DNA from: Thalassospira profundimaris | Lineage (GTDB): Bacteria > Pseudomonadota > Alphaproteobacteria > Rhodospirillales > Thalassospiraceae | Reading direction: 5' to 3' | Length of the DNA: 64,000 nucleotides | NCBI RefSeq assembly: GCF_003326755.1 | Contig: NZ_JPWH01000001.1 | Coordinates: 428,227 to 492,226 of the forward strand | Shown: positions 26,712 through 37,500 of the stretch, in pieces | How the letters are laid out: each line of letters opens with the position of its first letter | Numbering within the stretch: the first letter of the stretch is position 1 | Position numbers and translations under genes: made by a program | The notes under the pieces: model-generated | What the model saw: the letters and a program-made list of their open reading frames with translations, nothing else | What the model was told of the DNA's origin: nothing | Databases searched by the model: none

Positions 26712-27443
26712 TTAATTTTTTGTACGATTCCAAAGTGTTTTTCTGAATCGACGAAAATCATCGTCGTCATGGACGCTGTTCTTGAATTTCTCATATTTCA
26801 GTAGTAGAGAACTCCAGGATACCCATTTCCAAGAGTTATTTTCTTTTAACTGTTCGGCAGTGATTCGAGTTCTTGCTTCTGAGATAACATAAAAATAACA
26901 ATTGTCGAATTTTTCTTTTTTCCTGTTTGTGTTTTTTGAGTATAATTTTAATTGATTTTCTCTTAATTCATAATTTAACTTTGCCTCAATTATGATTTGA
27001 TTGCGCATTGCTCCATCATCCCATTTTATGATTAGGTCAATGCGCGTGTTGTCGTTATTTCGGGATTCTGCCTCTACATTCTGATTTTCAACTGCACTGG
27101 CTATCCCGAAGGCAGAAACTAGCGTCTGCACTCTTGATCGATTTTGAGTGTCATTTCCAGATCTCAAGAAGTAAGCCAACCCTTTTGTTACCTGTGTTTC
27201 AATTAAAGATAACCATTCATAAGGGGCGGTTTCGAGGAAATGATTTGCGCGATCAATGCAGTATATTGAGCTTATCGATCTTTTATATTCTTCCGGGTGA
27301 GAAGGGATTTTCTGTTCTTTTACGTAGCTTTTCAAGAACACTCGCAGGTCTTTGTTTAAAAGGCCGCTAACCCGGTAAACTGGGGCAGAGCTGAAGGTGA
27401 CGTTTGTCTTTGCCGCTAAATATTTATAGTCAACCTTAAGCAT
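26712..27443 (-). CDS. PD-(D/E)XK superfamily nuclease-like protein
   Basis: 243 residues from the ATG at 27443, which is 22 bp after the FNR stop. A longer in-frame reading would run into the FNR gene and is disfavoured. The core motif fits a PD-(D/E)XK nuclease: Asp136 in RIDLIIKWDD, then Glu153-Ala-Lys155 in IIIEAKLNYE, and Gln164 in ENQLKLYSK, as in restriction-like and archaeal-Holliday-type folds. N-terminal ~95 residues are unassigned. GC is low and codon use unlike the neighbours, which suggests recent acquisition. The exact family and target are not known to me. Confidence 0.78.
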   Translation of the reverse strand: MLKVDYKYLAAKTNVTFSSAPVYRVSGLLNKDLRVFLKSYVKEQKIPSHPEEYKRSISSIYCIDRANHFLETAPYEWLSLIETQVTKGLAYFLRSGNDTQNRSRVQTLVSAFGIASAVENQNVEAESRNNDNTRIDLIIKWDDGAMRNQIIIEAKLNYELRENQLKLYSKNTNRKKEKFDNCYFYVISEARTRITAEQLKENNSWKWVSWSSLLLKYEKFKNSVHDDDDFRRFRKTLWNRTKN

Positions 27444-27465
27444 CTGCCCTGTCTCTAAAGTTAAT

Positions 27466-28494
27466 TCATTCGTTCGGAACGCCGGTGGTTGTTGAGTATT
27501 CGAAATGAAATTCCTTATCGGGGAACAGGTAGCTGCGCGCGGCATGGATCGCACTGGCGCCTTCGGCAAAGCCCGACAGGATCAGTTTTAGTTTGTGCTC
27601 GTAATTGGCGATGTCGCCGATGGCGAAAATACCGGGGACGGATGTTTCCATTGTTGCCTGGGTGACACCAATATGGTTGCGATCCAGGTTCAGGCCCCAA
27701 TCGGCAATCGGCCCCAGCTCCATTGCCAGACCAAAGAAGGGCAGCAGGTGATCGGCTTCAAGGTCCAGTTCTTCACCCTTCAGGGTGGCGACGGTTACGT
27801 GGCTGAGCTTGCCTGATGCGGTGTCGCCTTTCAGACCTTTGAGCTGATAGGGGATGACCATTTCGATTTTGCCAGCTTCGGCCAGGGCGGCGAGCTTGGC
27901 ACTGCTGTCCGGGGCGGCGCGGAATTTGGGGCGGCGGTGCACGACATATACCTTGTCGGCAATATCATGCAGGGAGAGTGCCCAGTCGACAGCGGAATCG
28001 CCACCACCGGCAATGACAACCTTTTTGCCGGCAAAATCGGCGCGGCGTTTGACGTAATATTGAACGCCACCGGACCCTTCAAAATCTTCCAGGCCTTCCA
28101 TCGGCGGTTTGTTGGGGCCAAAGGCACCACACCCTGCAGCAATAACAACGGCACCGGCATCAATTTTGGTGCCGACCGAAGTTTCCAGGGTAAAGCGGCC
28201 ATCATCGCGCTTTTCCAGTTTGATCACCTGCTGGCCCAGATGATAGGTCGGCTCGAACGGGGCGGCCTGTTTGGCAAGCTTGTCGATCAGGTCCTGCCCG
28301 GTGATTTGTGGATGGGCGGGAATGTCGAAAATCGGTTTTTCCGGGTACAGCGCACTGCATTGGCCGCCCACCATGTCCAGCGCATCGATCACATGGGTTT
28401 TCAGGCCCAGCATCCCGGCTTCAAATACGGCAAAAAGCCCGACCGGGCCTGCACCAATGATGGCAATATCCGTGCTGTGCGACACTTCAGACAT
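27466..28494 (-). CDS. Ferredoxin-NADP+ reductase, thioredoxin-reductase type
   Basis: 342 residues, flavoprotein with FAD motif IGAGPVGLFAVFEAGMLG near the N-terminus, DMVGGQCSALYPEKPIFDIPAHP, and a second Rossmann motif VVIAGGGDSAVDWALSL for NADPH. FAIGDIAN is the C-terminal FAD motif. The CxxC of thioredoxin reductases is absent, as in the bacterial TrxR-like ferredoxin reductases of this group. It supplies reduced ferredoxin or flavodoxin. It is transcribed alone, with the foreign-looking cassette inserted just after it. Confidence 0.93.
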   Translation of the reverse strand: MSEVSHSTDIAIIGAGPVGLFAVFEAGMLGLKTHVIDALDMVGGQCSALYPEKPIFDIPAHPQITGQDLIDKLAKQAAPFEPTYHLGQQVIKLEKRDDGRFTLETSVGTKIDAGAVVIAAGCGAFGPNKPPMEGLEDFEGSGGVQYYVKRRADFAGKKVVIAGGGDSAVDWALSLHDIADKVYVVHRRPKFRAAPDSSAKLAALAEAGKIEMVIPYQLKGLKGDTASGKLSHVTVATLKGEELDLEADHLLPFFGLAMELGPIADWGLNLDRNHIGVTQATMETSVPGIFAIGDIANYEHKLKLILSGFAEGASAIHAARSYLFPDKEFHFEYSTTTGVPNE

Positions 28495-28750
28495 CCTGAT
28501 TCCATTCCAAAAAACAAAGTTTATTCACCTGTCAGGGGCGAAATAGCATTTTGCCCCCGCTATCGCAACGTTATCCGCCCTTATGGGCGGGCCGGGTGTG
28601 ATCGGTGTTGCTATATTGACGGGCTTTTAACCGGGGCAGGTTACAATAAAATGCCAGTCAAAATCATTGCGAAATCGCCCTTTCTGCCCGTAGAACAGGG
28701 GAAAGGGCGATAATTTTTGTCATATCGTGTGAAAGCGGGTGCAAAGGCAT

Positions 28751-29227
28751 ATGCAAAAGACCATTGAGATCAAGGATCAGGCCGGGACCGAGGACCTTGC
28801 CGCCCGCCTGGCCGCAGTGGCTGTAAAAGGCGATGTGATTTTGATGCACGGCACATTGGGCATGGGCAAAAGTGCCTTTTGCCGCGCCTATATTCGCGCC
28901 CTTGCCAATAATCCGCACGAAGAAGTCCCCAGCCCGACCTTCACCCTGGTGCAGATTTATGACCTGGAGCCGGTACCCGTTTGGCATTTTGACCTTTACC
29001 GCCTGTCCGACCCGGAAGAGGTCCACGAGCTGGATATTGAAGATGCCTTTAGCGAGGCCGTCAGCCTGATCGAATGGCCCGACCGGCTGGAATATTTAAC
29101 GCCGGAAACCCGGCTTGATATTTATATCGAACCCGGACCAACCCCGGATGCGCGCCAGATAAAGCTGGTTGCGCAAGGCGATGAGTGGGTAAAGCGCCTT
29201 GCCGCACTGGACGGGACTGCGGCATGA
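28751..29227 (+). CDS. tsaE: tRNA t6A biosynthesis ATPase TsaE
   Basis: 158 residues from the ATG at 28751; a GTG at 28739 is also possible. Walker A is GTLGMGKSAF, in which the usual GDLGAGKT is changed at three positions although Gly-x4-GKS remains. PSPTFTLVQIYD and HFDLYRL (Walker B region) are typical. TsaE stimulates t6A synthesis by TsaD and TsaB. It starts the run tsaE-amgK-murU, each overlapping the next by ATGA. Confidence 0.93.
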   Translation: MQKTIEIKDQAGTEDLAARLAAVAVKGDVILMHGTLGMGKSAFCRAYIRALANNPHEEVPSPTFTLVQIYDLEPVPVWHFDLYRLSDPEEVHELDIEDAFSEAVSLIEWPDRLEYLTPETRLDIYIEPGPTPDARQIKLVAQGDEWVKRLAALDGTAA

Positions 29228-30318
29228 GCCAACAGCAAAGAATGACGGCGATTGATGATTTTTTGCGTCATCATGGCTGGGCGGATGCCGCGCGCGAACA
29301 ATTGGTTGATGATGCCTCGGCCCGGAAGTATTTTCGCCTCGAACGCGGGATTGAAACCGCGCTTTTGATGGATTTTGCCCCCGATGCGGTTTCGATTGAT
29401 CCGCATGGGCTGAGTGATCAGCCAAAGCGCCCGGCCTCAATTGCGCCTGTGGTGCAAACAACATCTTTGTTTGCCACGCTGGGCTGGCGGGTGCCGCATA
29501 TTTTGGCCCATGATATTGATCGCGGCCTTGCCCTGATCGAGGATTTTGGCGACCTGACCTTTACCCGTGCCCTTGAAATGGGTGATATCGCGCCGGTCAG
29601 CCTGTATATCCGCGCGACCGATGCCCTGATTGCCCTGCATCGTCAGGCCGATCGCATTGCGGCAATGGCCCAGCAGCCCGATGGTGCGGCGCTGGTTGTT
29701 TATCGGCCGGAAAATCTGCGCCGTCAGCTTGCCAGTTTTGGTCGCGATTATGTCCCGCTGGTGATTGCCGATGAGGCCCGGCGGGCAGAAGCAATGCAGG
29801 ATTTTGATACGCTGCTCGATCACATCCTGCCGCAATGCTGGGATGCCGGGCAAACCCTGATTCATCGCGATTACCATGTGGATAATTTGATGCTGGTCGA
29901 TACCGATGATGGCGGGGTGGATTGCGGTATCATTGATTTTCAGGATGCCGCCATTGCCCCGCGCCCCTATGATCTGGTGTCATTGCTGCGCGATGTGCGC
30001 CATGATGTGGGGCTTGATATTGAACGTGCCATGATGGATCGCTATCTGGCGGCCTTTCCAGATATGGACGAAGCTGCCTTTTACCGTGCCTATATCGCCA
30101 CCGGCATGGTGCGCAATTTTCGCATTTTGGGCCGGTTTGGCTGGCTGGCGCGCGAAAGTGGCAAAATGCGCTATCTGGAATTTGTTCCGCGCTGCTGGGA
30201 GCTGATTTTACGTGGCGCACAGCAAAACCTGCCGGAACTGGCACAATGGGTGGATAAACACATTCCCGCCAGCGCCCGTTTGGCCCCTGTCATCCCCAAA
30301 AATGGACCGGAAGCATGA
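29224..30318 (+). CDS. amgK: Amino-sugar kinase (anomeric MurNAc/GlcNAc kinase AmgK)
   Basis: 364 residues, aminoglycoside-phosphotransferase fold (COG3178). Brenner motif LIHRDYHVDNLMLVD (catalytic Asp in RDYH) and the metal-binding CGIIDFQDA are present, as are DASARKYFRL near the N-terminus. AmgK phosphorylates MurNAc or GlcNAc at the anomeric position in peptidoglycan recycling, and the overlapping downstream gene is the matching uridylyltransferase. It overlaps tsaE and murU by ATGA. Assignment is from family and context. Confidence 0.9.
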   Translation: MSQQQRMTAIDDFLRHHGWADAAREQLVDDASARKYFRLERGIETALLMDFAPDAVSIDPHGLSDQPKRPASIAPVVQTTSLFATLGWRVPHILAHDIDRGLALIEDFGDLTFTRALEMGDIAPVSLYIRATDALIALHRQADRIAAMAQQPDGAALVVYRPENLRRQLASFGRDYVPLVIADEARRAEAMQDFDTLLDHILPQCWDAGQTLIHRDYHVDNLMLVDTDDGGVDCGIIDFQDAAIAPRPYDLVSLLRDVRHDVGLDIERAMMDRYLAAFPDMDEAAFYRAYIATGMVRNFRILGRFGWLARESGKMRYLEFVPRCWELILRGAQQNLPELAQWVDKHIPASARLAPVIPKNGPEA

Positions 30319-31046
30319 GCACTAAAATGCACCCCATATTAAAACCGGCGCAGGCGATGGTTTTGGCTGCGGGCCTTGGCAAACGGATGCGCCCGATGAC
30401 CGATAAAATGCCAAAGCCGCTGGTGCCCGTGGCTGGTAAACCGATGCTGGACCATGTGCTGGACCGGCTGGGCGATGCCGGGTTTGACCGGGTGGTGGTG
30501 AACAACCATTACCTGGGCGAAATGATTTCGGCGCATGTGGCAAAGCGGGATTTTCCGCTGGTTGTTAATTCGGCCGAGGCAGAATTGCTGGAAACCGGGG
30601 GCGGGGTGCAAAATGCCCTGCCATTGCTGGACGATACCGCCATTCTGGTTGCCAATGCTGATATGTACTGGACCGAAGGCCGCGAACCGCTATTTGAACG
30701 CATGATGGATGCCTTTGATGCCGAGCATATGGATGCCCTGCTGGCGATAGTGCCGGTTGAGGGGGCCTTTGGCTATGATGGTGCGGGCGATTTTTTCTGG
30801 CAGGTGGATGGCCGGTTGAAACGGCGTGGGTCGGCACCGCGCGCGCCCTATGTGTTTACGGGTATTCAGATATTAAATCCGCGCCTGTTTGAAGGCCTGC
30901 TGCCGGGCAATTTTTCGTTAAATGTGATTTATGACCGCGCCCTGGAAAGTGGCCGGTGCTATGGCCTGGTGCATGACGGGCGCTGGTTTCATATTGGCAC
31001 GCCCGATGCTTTGGCCGATGCCGAACGAACCCTGGCAGGTCAATAA
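30315..31046 (+). CDS. murU: N-acetylmuramate alpha-1-phosphate uridylyltransferase MurU
   Basis: 243 residues, sugar nucleotidyltransferase. The signature is MVLAAGLGKRMRPMTDKMPKPLVPVAGKPMLDHVL in two parts: the GxGxR loop for UTP and the Lys of MPKPLV. Asn and Asp residues in VANADMYWT form the metal site. MurU makes UDP-MurNAc from MurNAc-1-phosphate in the AmgK route, bypassing de novo synthesis and fosfomycin-sensitive MurA. It overlaps amgK. Confidence 0.92.
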   Translation: MSTKMHPILKPAQAMVLAAGLGKRMRPMTDKMPKPLVPVAGKPMLDHVLDRLGDAGFDRVVVNNHYLGEMISAHVAKRDFPLVVNSAEAELLETGGGVQNALPLLDDTAILVANADMYWTEGREPLFERMMDAFDAEHMDALLAIVPVEGAFGYDGAGDFFWQVDGRLKRRGSAPRAPYVFTGIQILNPRLFEGLLPGNFSLNVIYDRALESGRCYGLVHDGRWFHIGTPDALADAERTLAGQ

Positions 31047-31174
31047 GGCCGTGCTGCAAGGCCGTTGGACCGGGTGTCAAACCGGGTGGTTTTGCGCTAG
31101 TTTTGCAGAGCGGTTGTTCTGAACACCGCCCATTGAGGGCTTTGTCAGGCAGGGCGCAATAAACAGGGACAAAC

Positions 31175-34100
31175 ATGACAGAAAATCTGTTTTATATTCC
31201 GCCAGGTGCCCCCTTTGCCGACATGATCGCGCGGCAATTGTTGCGCGAAACGGCGGATCAGCCGGTTATTCTGTCTGATACCCTGCTTTTGGTGCCCAAT
31301 CGTCGCTCCTGCAAGGTGATGCGCGATGCCTTTTTGCGCCAGACCGAGGGCCGGGTAACGTTACTGCCGACCATTCGCCCGTTAGGCGAGGCCGATGAAG
31401 ATGAACTGGCAATGTTTGGCAAGGCGGATCAGGATGTGGTGCTGGATTTACCGCCTGCCATTCCGGATTTGCAACGAAAATTGCTGCTCACCCGTCTGAT
31501 CATGTCGCGCGCTGATTATAGGGGCGAAAAACCGACCGCCGACCAGGCCGCCCGGCTGGCGGGGGAACTGGCGCGGTTTTTAGACCAGGTGCAAACCGAA
31601 AACTGCCAGTTTGATGATCTGGAAGGGCTGGTGCCCGCCGAATTTGCCCAACACTGGCAATTGACGCTGGAATTTTTGCAAATCCTGACCAAATTCTGGC
31701 CCGATATTTTGGCCGATCAGGGGGTGAGTGACCGGGCAGCACGGCGCAACGCCATGATCGCCGCCCAGATTGAACTTTGGCAAAGCAACCCGCCGGCCTA
31801 TCCGGTGATTGTTGCTGGTTCTACCGCACCCTTCCCGGCCCTGCGCGACCTGATGGGGGCGGTTCTGGCCCTGCCACAGGGGCGGGTGGTTTTGCCGGGC
31901 TTAATGACCAATCTGTCGGCAGGCGATTGGCTTGCCATTGCCGAGGATGCCGCCCATCCGCAACATTTATTGTCCCGCCTGCTGACCCATATCGACCAGG
32001 CCCCGGCCACTGTGCGCCCCTGGGGCGGGGGGGATGATGCGGCAATGGCAGGTGATACGTCATCGTGGAATGGCGAGGATGTGCCGCCCCATTTTGCTGA
32101 AATACCCGATGACGGGCTGCTGGATGATGCCTATCCGCCATCCTGTCCGGAGCCTGTATCGAAAATCGCGCCAGCAGGCGCGATGCGTGATCTGTTTGAT
32201 GATGTTCTCGCCGCGGAAGCTCCGATGTCCGCGGTGACGGAAACGGCCTTGCCAGATAATCGCCCGCTGCCCCCGGCGAATGAGGACCATGTGCCCTCCG
32301 CCCAGGCGGAGCGCCGCCGTTTGGTGCGCGAGGCCTTGCGCCCGGCGCAAACCACCGATCAGTGGCGCTATATTCGCAATTTTGCCCCGGATGTTCTTGA
32401 TGGGGTGTTGCGAGTGGATTGTTCGGGCGCGCGCGAGGAAGCCGCGACCATTGCCCTGATGATGCGCCACGCGCTGGAGCAACCCGGTAAAACCTGTGCG
32501 CTGGTCACACCGGACCGTGGCCTGGCCCGGCGGGTGGCGACCGAGCTGCGCCGCTGGGAAGTGGATGTGGATGATTCCGCCGGTGTGCCGCTACATGACA
32601 CGGCCCCGGCGATTTTCCTGCGTCTGTTGGTGCGCACGGTACAGGAACAGTTTGCCCCGGTGCCGTTGCTGGAACTGTTAAAACATCCGTTATGTGCCGC
32701 TGGCATGGCCCCGGAAACCTTCAGGACGCATACCCGCCTGCTGGAATTGCAGATTTTGCGCGGGCCAAGGCCGGGACCGGGCCTGGATGGCCTGATCAGT
32801 GCCATTGATGGCTGGCGCGATGAAACGATTGATCGCATTGGCAAAAGCAACGTCGCCAATGCCGCCCCGCGTATCGAGCGTATTCGCGATGATCATCGAC
32901 GTTTGTGCGATCTGGTTGCGGCATTGGAAACCGCCCTCTCGCCGCTGCGCGATTTGATGGATGATAAAACCATTTTGCCGGTCGAGGCCTTGCGTACCCA
33001 TGTGCGTTGTTGCGAAATTCTGGCCGCAACCGACCAGCAGGAGGGTGCTGACCGCCTGTGGCGCGGCGATGCGGGCGAGGCCCTGGCCGATTTTGTTTAT
33101 GAATTATTGCAGGCCCTTCCGGGGTTCGAGGTTTTGCAAGGCGCACGCTATGGCGCGTTTCTTGATGCGCTGATGGCAGACCGTGCCGTGCGCCCGCGTT
33201 TTGGCAAACATCCGCGCCTGTTTATCTGGGGCACGGTCGAAGCCCAAATGCAGCAGGCCGATTTGACCATTCTGGGCGGCTTGAACGAAGGTGTCTGGCC
33301 GCCCGAAGCCGGGTCCGACCCGTGGATGAGTCGCCCGATGCGGCGCAAATTTGGCCTGCCCGCGCCCGAACATCGCATCGGCCAATCCGCGCATGATTTT
33401 CAGCAGCTATTTTGTGCGCCACAGGTGGTGATGACTCGTGCCTTACGTGTGGCTGGTACGCCAACCGTGCCGTCACGGTGGTTGTTACGGATTGAAAACA
33501 TTTTGCGGAAATCCGGTATCGTGATGGAACGGGCGGATGCCGCACAATGGCGGCAACTGGCCGATCAGCTTGACGAACCGACAGCGGAAATGCGGGTTCG
33601 TATTGGCCGCCCGGCCCCAACCCCGCCCATTGAGGCGCGGCCCAACCGGCTGTCCGTCACGCAAATTGAAACCTGGATGCGCGACCCTTATGCGATTTAT
33701 GCCCGCCATATCCTGAAATTGCAGCGCCTGGATGATATTGACCTGGATCCCGGCGCGGCGGATTACGGCAATTACATTCACGAGGCGCTGGATCGTTTCA
33801 TCAGCCAGTATCACGACCATCTACCCGCCGATTCGGAAAACCGTTTGTTGATGATTGGCGAGGAGGTTTTTGCCCCGCTCAAGGCCCGGCCGGGCTTATG
33901 GGCCTTTTGGTGGCCGCGTTTTCAGCGCATTGCCAAATGGTTTGTCCAGACCGAAGCAGGACGCCGGGCTTATTTGCGGGCATCCTTTAGCGAACGGCAG
34001 GGCAGTTTCACTCTGGGTTCCGGGTTCGAGGTGTATGCCCGTGCCGACCGGGTGGATGTGCTGCGCGATGGCGGCATTGCGATTATTGATTATAAAACCG

Positions 34101-34507
34101 GCGTGCCTCCGACCGCGCGCGATGTGATGAATGGCTTTGCCCCGCAATTGCCGCTGGAAGGGGCGATTGCCGAACAGGGCGGGTTCGAGGCGGTGGAAAA
34201 AGGCCCCCCGGCATCCTATGCCTTCTGGAAACTGTCGGGCGGCGACCCGGCCGGGGAGATTAAGGAAATTGATACCGCCAAAATGAAAACCACGCCGCAT
34301 GATCTGGCGCAAAATGCCCTTGCCGGGGTGGCCGCCCTTGCCACGGCCTTTGCCGATGCGAAAACGCCGTATCTTAGTGTGCCACACCCCGATCATGCGC
34401 CGAAATATTCGGACTATGTGCATTTGTCACGCGCGCGTGAATGGATGGGCAGCGAAGAAACCAGCGATGACAGCCCGGCAGTGATTGGCGGCGGAGACAT
34501 GAAATGA
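31175..34507 (+). CDS. addB: Double-strand break repair protein AddB
   Basis: 1110 residues, the AddB subunit of the AddAB helicase-nuclease. The C-terminal RecB-like nuclease domain has DRVDVLRDGGIAIIDYKTG with the expected Asp and Asp-Tyr-Lys. A region of about 100 residues (about 285-385, rich in Asp, Pro and Ala) looks like a low-complexity insertion. It processes broken ends with AddA to give RecA-loaded 3' overhangs. It is followed by addA with an ATGA overlap. The gap from murU is 128 bp. Confidence 0.95.
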   Translation: MTENLFYIPPGAPFADMIARQLLRETADQPVILSDTLLLVPNRRSCKVMRDAFLRQTEGRVTLLPTIRPLGEADEDELAMFGKADQDVVLDLPPAIPDLQRKLLLTRLIMSRADYRGEKPTADQAARLAGELARFLDQVQTENCQFDDLEGLVPAEFAQHWQLTLEFLQILTKFWPDILADQGVSDRAARRNAMIAAQIELWQSNPPAYPVIVAGSTAPFPALRDLMGAVLALPQGRVVLPGLMTNLSAGDWLAIAEDAAHPQHLLSRLLTHIDQAPATVRPWGGGDDAAMAGDTSSWNGEDVPPHFAEIPDDGLLDDAYPPSCPEPVSKIAPAGAMRDLFDDVLAAEAPMSAVTETALPDNRPLPPANEDHVPSAQAERRRLVREALRPAQTTDQWRYIRNFAPDVLDGVLRVDCSGAREEAATIALMMRHALEQPGKTCALVTPDRGLARRVATELRRWEVDVDDSAGVPLHDTAPAIFLRLLVRTVQEQFAPVPLLELLKHPLCAAGMAPETFRTHTRLLELQILRGPRPGPGLDGLISAIDGWRDETIDRIGKSNVANAAPRIERIRDDHRRLCDLVAALETALSPLRDLMDDKTILPVEALRTHVRCCEILAATDQQEGADRLWRGDAGEALADFVYELLQALPGFEVLQGARYGAFLDALMADRAVRPRFGKHPRLFIWGTVEAQMQQADLTILGGLNEGVWPPEAGSDPWMSRPMRRKFGLPAPEHRIGQSAHDFQQLFCAPQVVMTRALRVAGTPTVPSRWLLRIENILRKSGIVMERADAAQWRQLADQLDEPTAEMRVRIGRPAPTPPIEARPNRLSVTQIETWMRDPYAIYARHILKLQRLDDIDLDPGAADYGNYIHEALDRFISQYHDHLPADSENRLLMIGEEVFAPLKARPGLWAFWWPRFQRIAKWFVQTEAGRRAYLRASFSERQGSFTLGSGFEVYARADRVDVLRDGGIAIIDYKTGVPPTARDVMNGFAPQLPLEGAIAEQGGFEAVEKGPPASYAFWKLSGGDPAGEIKEIDTAKMKTTPHDLAQNALAGVAALATAFADAKTPYLSVPHPDHAPKYSDYVHLSRAREWMGSEETSDDSPAVIGGGDMK

Positions 34508-37500
34508 GCCAGTTCTTGAACAATGCGCCAGGGGCCGTAGAGGGCGGGAATGATCCCAATATCCTGCAACGCCGGGCTTCCGACCCGATGGCATCGGTGT
34601 GGGTGTCGGCATCGGCCGGGGCGGGCAAAACCAAGGTGTTGTCGGACCGGGTTTTGCGCCTGATGCTGTCGGGTACGGAACCACACCGCATCTTATGCCT
34701 GACCTTTACCAAGGCCGCCGCTGCCGAAATGGCCAACCGTGTCAATGAAAGGCTGGGCCGCTGGGCGACGATGGAAGATGCCGATTTGCAGCGTGATTTG
34801 GCCGATCTGGCGGGCACCGCACCGGGCATGGATGAAACCCGGCGTGCCCGGCGTTTGTTTGCCAGTGTGCTCGATGCGCCGGGCGGCATGAAAATTCAGA
34901 CCATTCACGCCTTTTGCCAGTCTTTGTTGCGGCGCTTTCCGCTGGAGGCCGGACTTGCCCCGCATTTCGAGGTCATGGATGACCGTACCGCAGCCGAAAC
35001 AATGGCCGATACCCAGGAAGAAGTGCTGGCCTATGCGCGTAGCGGCCAGGACTCGGTTTTGGCCGATGCCCTGGCCGTTGTGACCGGGCAGGTACGCGAA
35101 GGGGCCTTTGGCGAGGTGATGCGCGACCTTGCCCGTGAGCGGGGCCGCCTTAAACGGATGCTCGATGCTCATCATGGCCGGGACCGCATGTGTGATGCGG
35201 TGTATAAATCGCTGGGCGTGGCCCCGGGGCAAACGGCGGAAAAATTGCTCCGTGATGCTTTGGCCGATGGGGCCTTTGACCGGCAGGGGTTAATGATGGC
35301 GCTGGCCGCGCTGGAAGCAGGTACCAAAACGGATAAGGACCGGGTGCCCGCCCTGGCGCAGTTTTTGGAAAAAACCACCATTGAGGACCGCATTGCGGTT
35401 TTTAACGATTATCGCAGTGTGTTTTTTACCGCATCCACTGGCGAGCCGCGGGCCAAGCTGATTACCAAAAAGGCGGGCGAAAACCATCCGGCGGGGGCCG
35501 ATGCCCTGGAACAGGAATGTGCCCGCCTGGTTGAACTTGAGAAAAACCGCAAGGCGGCGCTTTTGGCGCAATCCACATCGGCGCTGATTTGCATGGGCGA
35601 GGCGATGCTGGCGCGTTATGCGCGCAAAAAGGCGCTGCATGCCTGGCTGGATTATGACGACCTTATTTTAAACAGTGTGCGTTTGCTTGAACAGCAGGCC
35701 GGGATTGCCGGTTGGGTGCTGTTCAAGCTTGACGAGGGGCTGGATCATATCCTGATTGACGAAGCACAGGATACCAACCCCGAACAATGGAAAGTGGTGC
35801 AAATTCTGGCCGAGGAATTTTTCAACGATGCCAGCCAGCACGAGGATAAACCCCGCACCATCTTTGCCGTTGGGGATGCGAAACAATCGATTTACAGCTT
35901 TCAGCGCGCCGATCCTGAAAAATTTGCCGAAATGCGCCGCCATTTTGCCCGCCGTGCCGCCGAGATCGCGGCGGAATGGCGCGAAGTGCCGATGAATATT
36001 TCCTTTCGCTCAACCTCTGCCGTGCTGGGCACGGTGGACCGGGTTTTTGCCGGGCCGATTGCCAGGCAGGGAGTGGGCGATGACGGGCAGAATGTGGCCC
36101 ACCAGGCCTTTCGTCAGGGCCATGCCGGGCGCATTGAATTATGGCCGCCCGTGGCCCCCGCACCGCGCGAGGACCAGGAACCCTGGACGCCGCCGACGCG
36201 CATTGTGCGCCTGGAGGACCCGGAAATCCGGCTGGCGCGTGTGATTGCCGGGCGCATTCGCCATGCGGTGGATGCGCGCGAAATTTTGCCGTCACGCGGG
36301 CGGCCGGTACGCGCCGGTGATTTCATGATTTTGGTACGCCGCCGTACGGCCTTTGTTGACGAGGTGGTCAAGGCGCTTAAGGAACGCAATGTACCCGTCG
36401 CCGGGGTGGACCGGATGGAAATCACCGAACAGTTGGCGGTGATGGATCTGATCGCTTTTGGCCGGTTCCTGCTAATGACCGATGATGATTTGAATCTGGC
36501 AACGTTGCTGAAAAGTCCGATCATCGGCTTTGACGAGGAACAGTTGTTTAACCTTGCCTATAATCGTCGCCGGACCCTGTGGCATGCTTTGCGTGAACGG
36601 GCCGATGAAAACCCCGATTTTGGCCGTGCCTATGCCTTTTTGGCACGCTGGCTGGGCCGGGTGGATTATGAACGCCCGTTTGAACTGTATGGTGAATTGC
36701 TGGGCGGGCGCGGCGAGGATGCGCGCGGGGTGCGGGCCCGGCTGGTGGGGCGTTTGGGGATTGAGGCGAATGACCCGATTGACGAATTCCTGAACCTTGC
36801 CATGAATTACGAGGCAGAACACGCCCCAACCCTGCAGGGCTTTTTGCACTGGCTGATGGCGGGCGAGGCCGAAATCAAACGTGACCTTGAACAAAGCGGG
36901 CGTGATGAAGTGCGCATCATGACGGTGCATGGCGCCAAGGGCCTGCAGGCCCCCATTGTGTTTTTGCCCGATACCATGCAGGTACCAACCCAGTCCCCCA
37001 ACCTGTTTTGGCAGGACCGGGACCAGCTGATGTTCTGGCTGCCACGTGTGGCACTGGAAAATGACCGGGTAAAGCTGTTGCGCGACGACATCGCGTTAAA
37101 ACGGGACCAGGAATATAACCGTTTGCTGTATGTGGCGCTGACCCGGGCCGAAGACCGGCTTTATATTTGTGGCTGGCAGGGCAAATCAAAGCCGCCCGCA
37201 CATTGCTGGTATAATTTGTGTGAAATGGCACTTGCCGAATTTGCCGATCAAACGGAAATGGATTTTGCCAGCGTTTCGCCCTCTGGCTGGGTCGGGCCGG
37301 GCTTTGTTTGGGAAACGGAACAAATGACCGACCCCAAACCGGAAAAAGACCATACCGGGCCACTTGGTCCTGTTAACCCGGCAGATGCCGCGCTGGAGCA
37401 GGGGCAAATGGCAGCGGTGGGCATTGAAAAGCTGATGCGCACGATTGCGCCGGACGAAGTATATCCGCCCCGCCCGCTGGCCCCCAGCCGCCCGCTGGAA

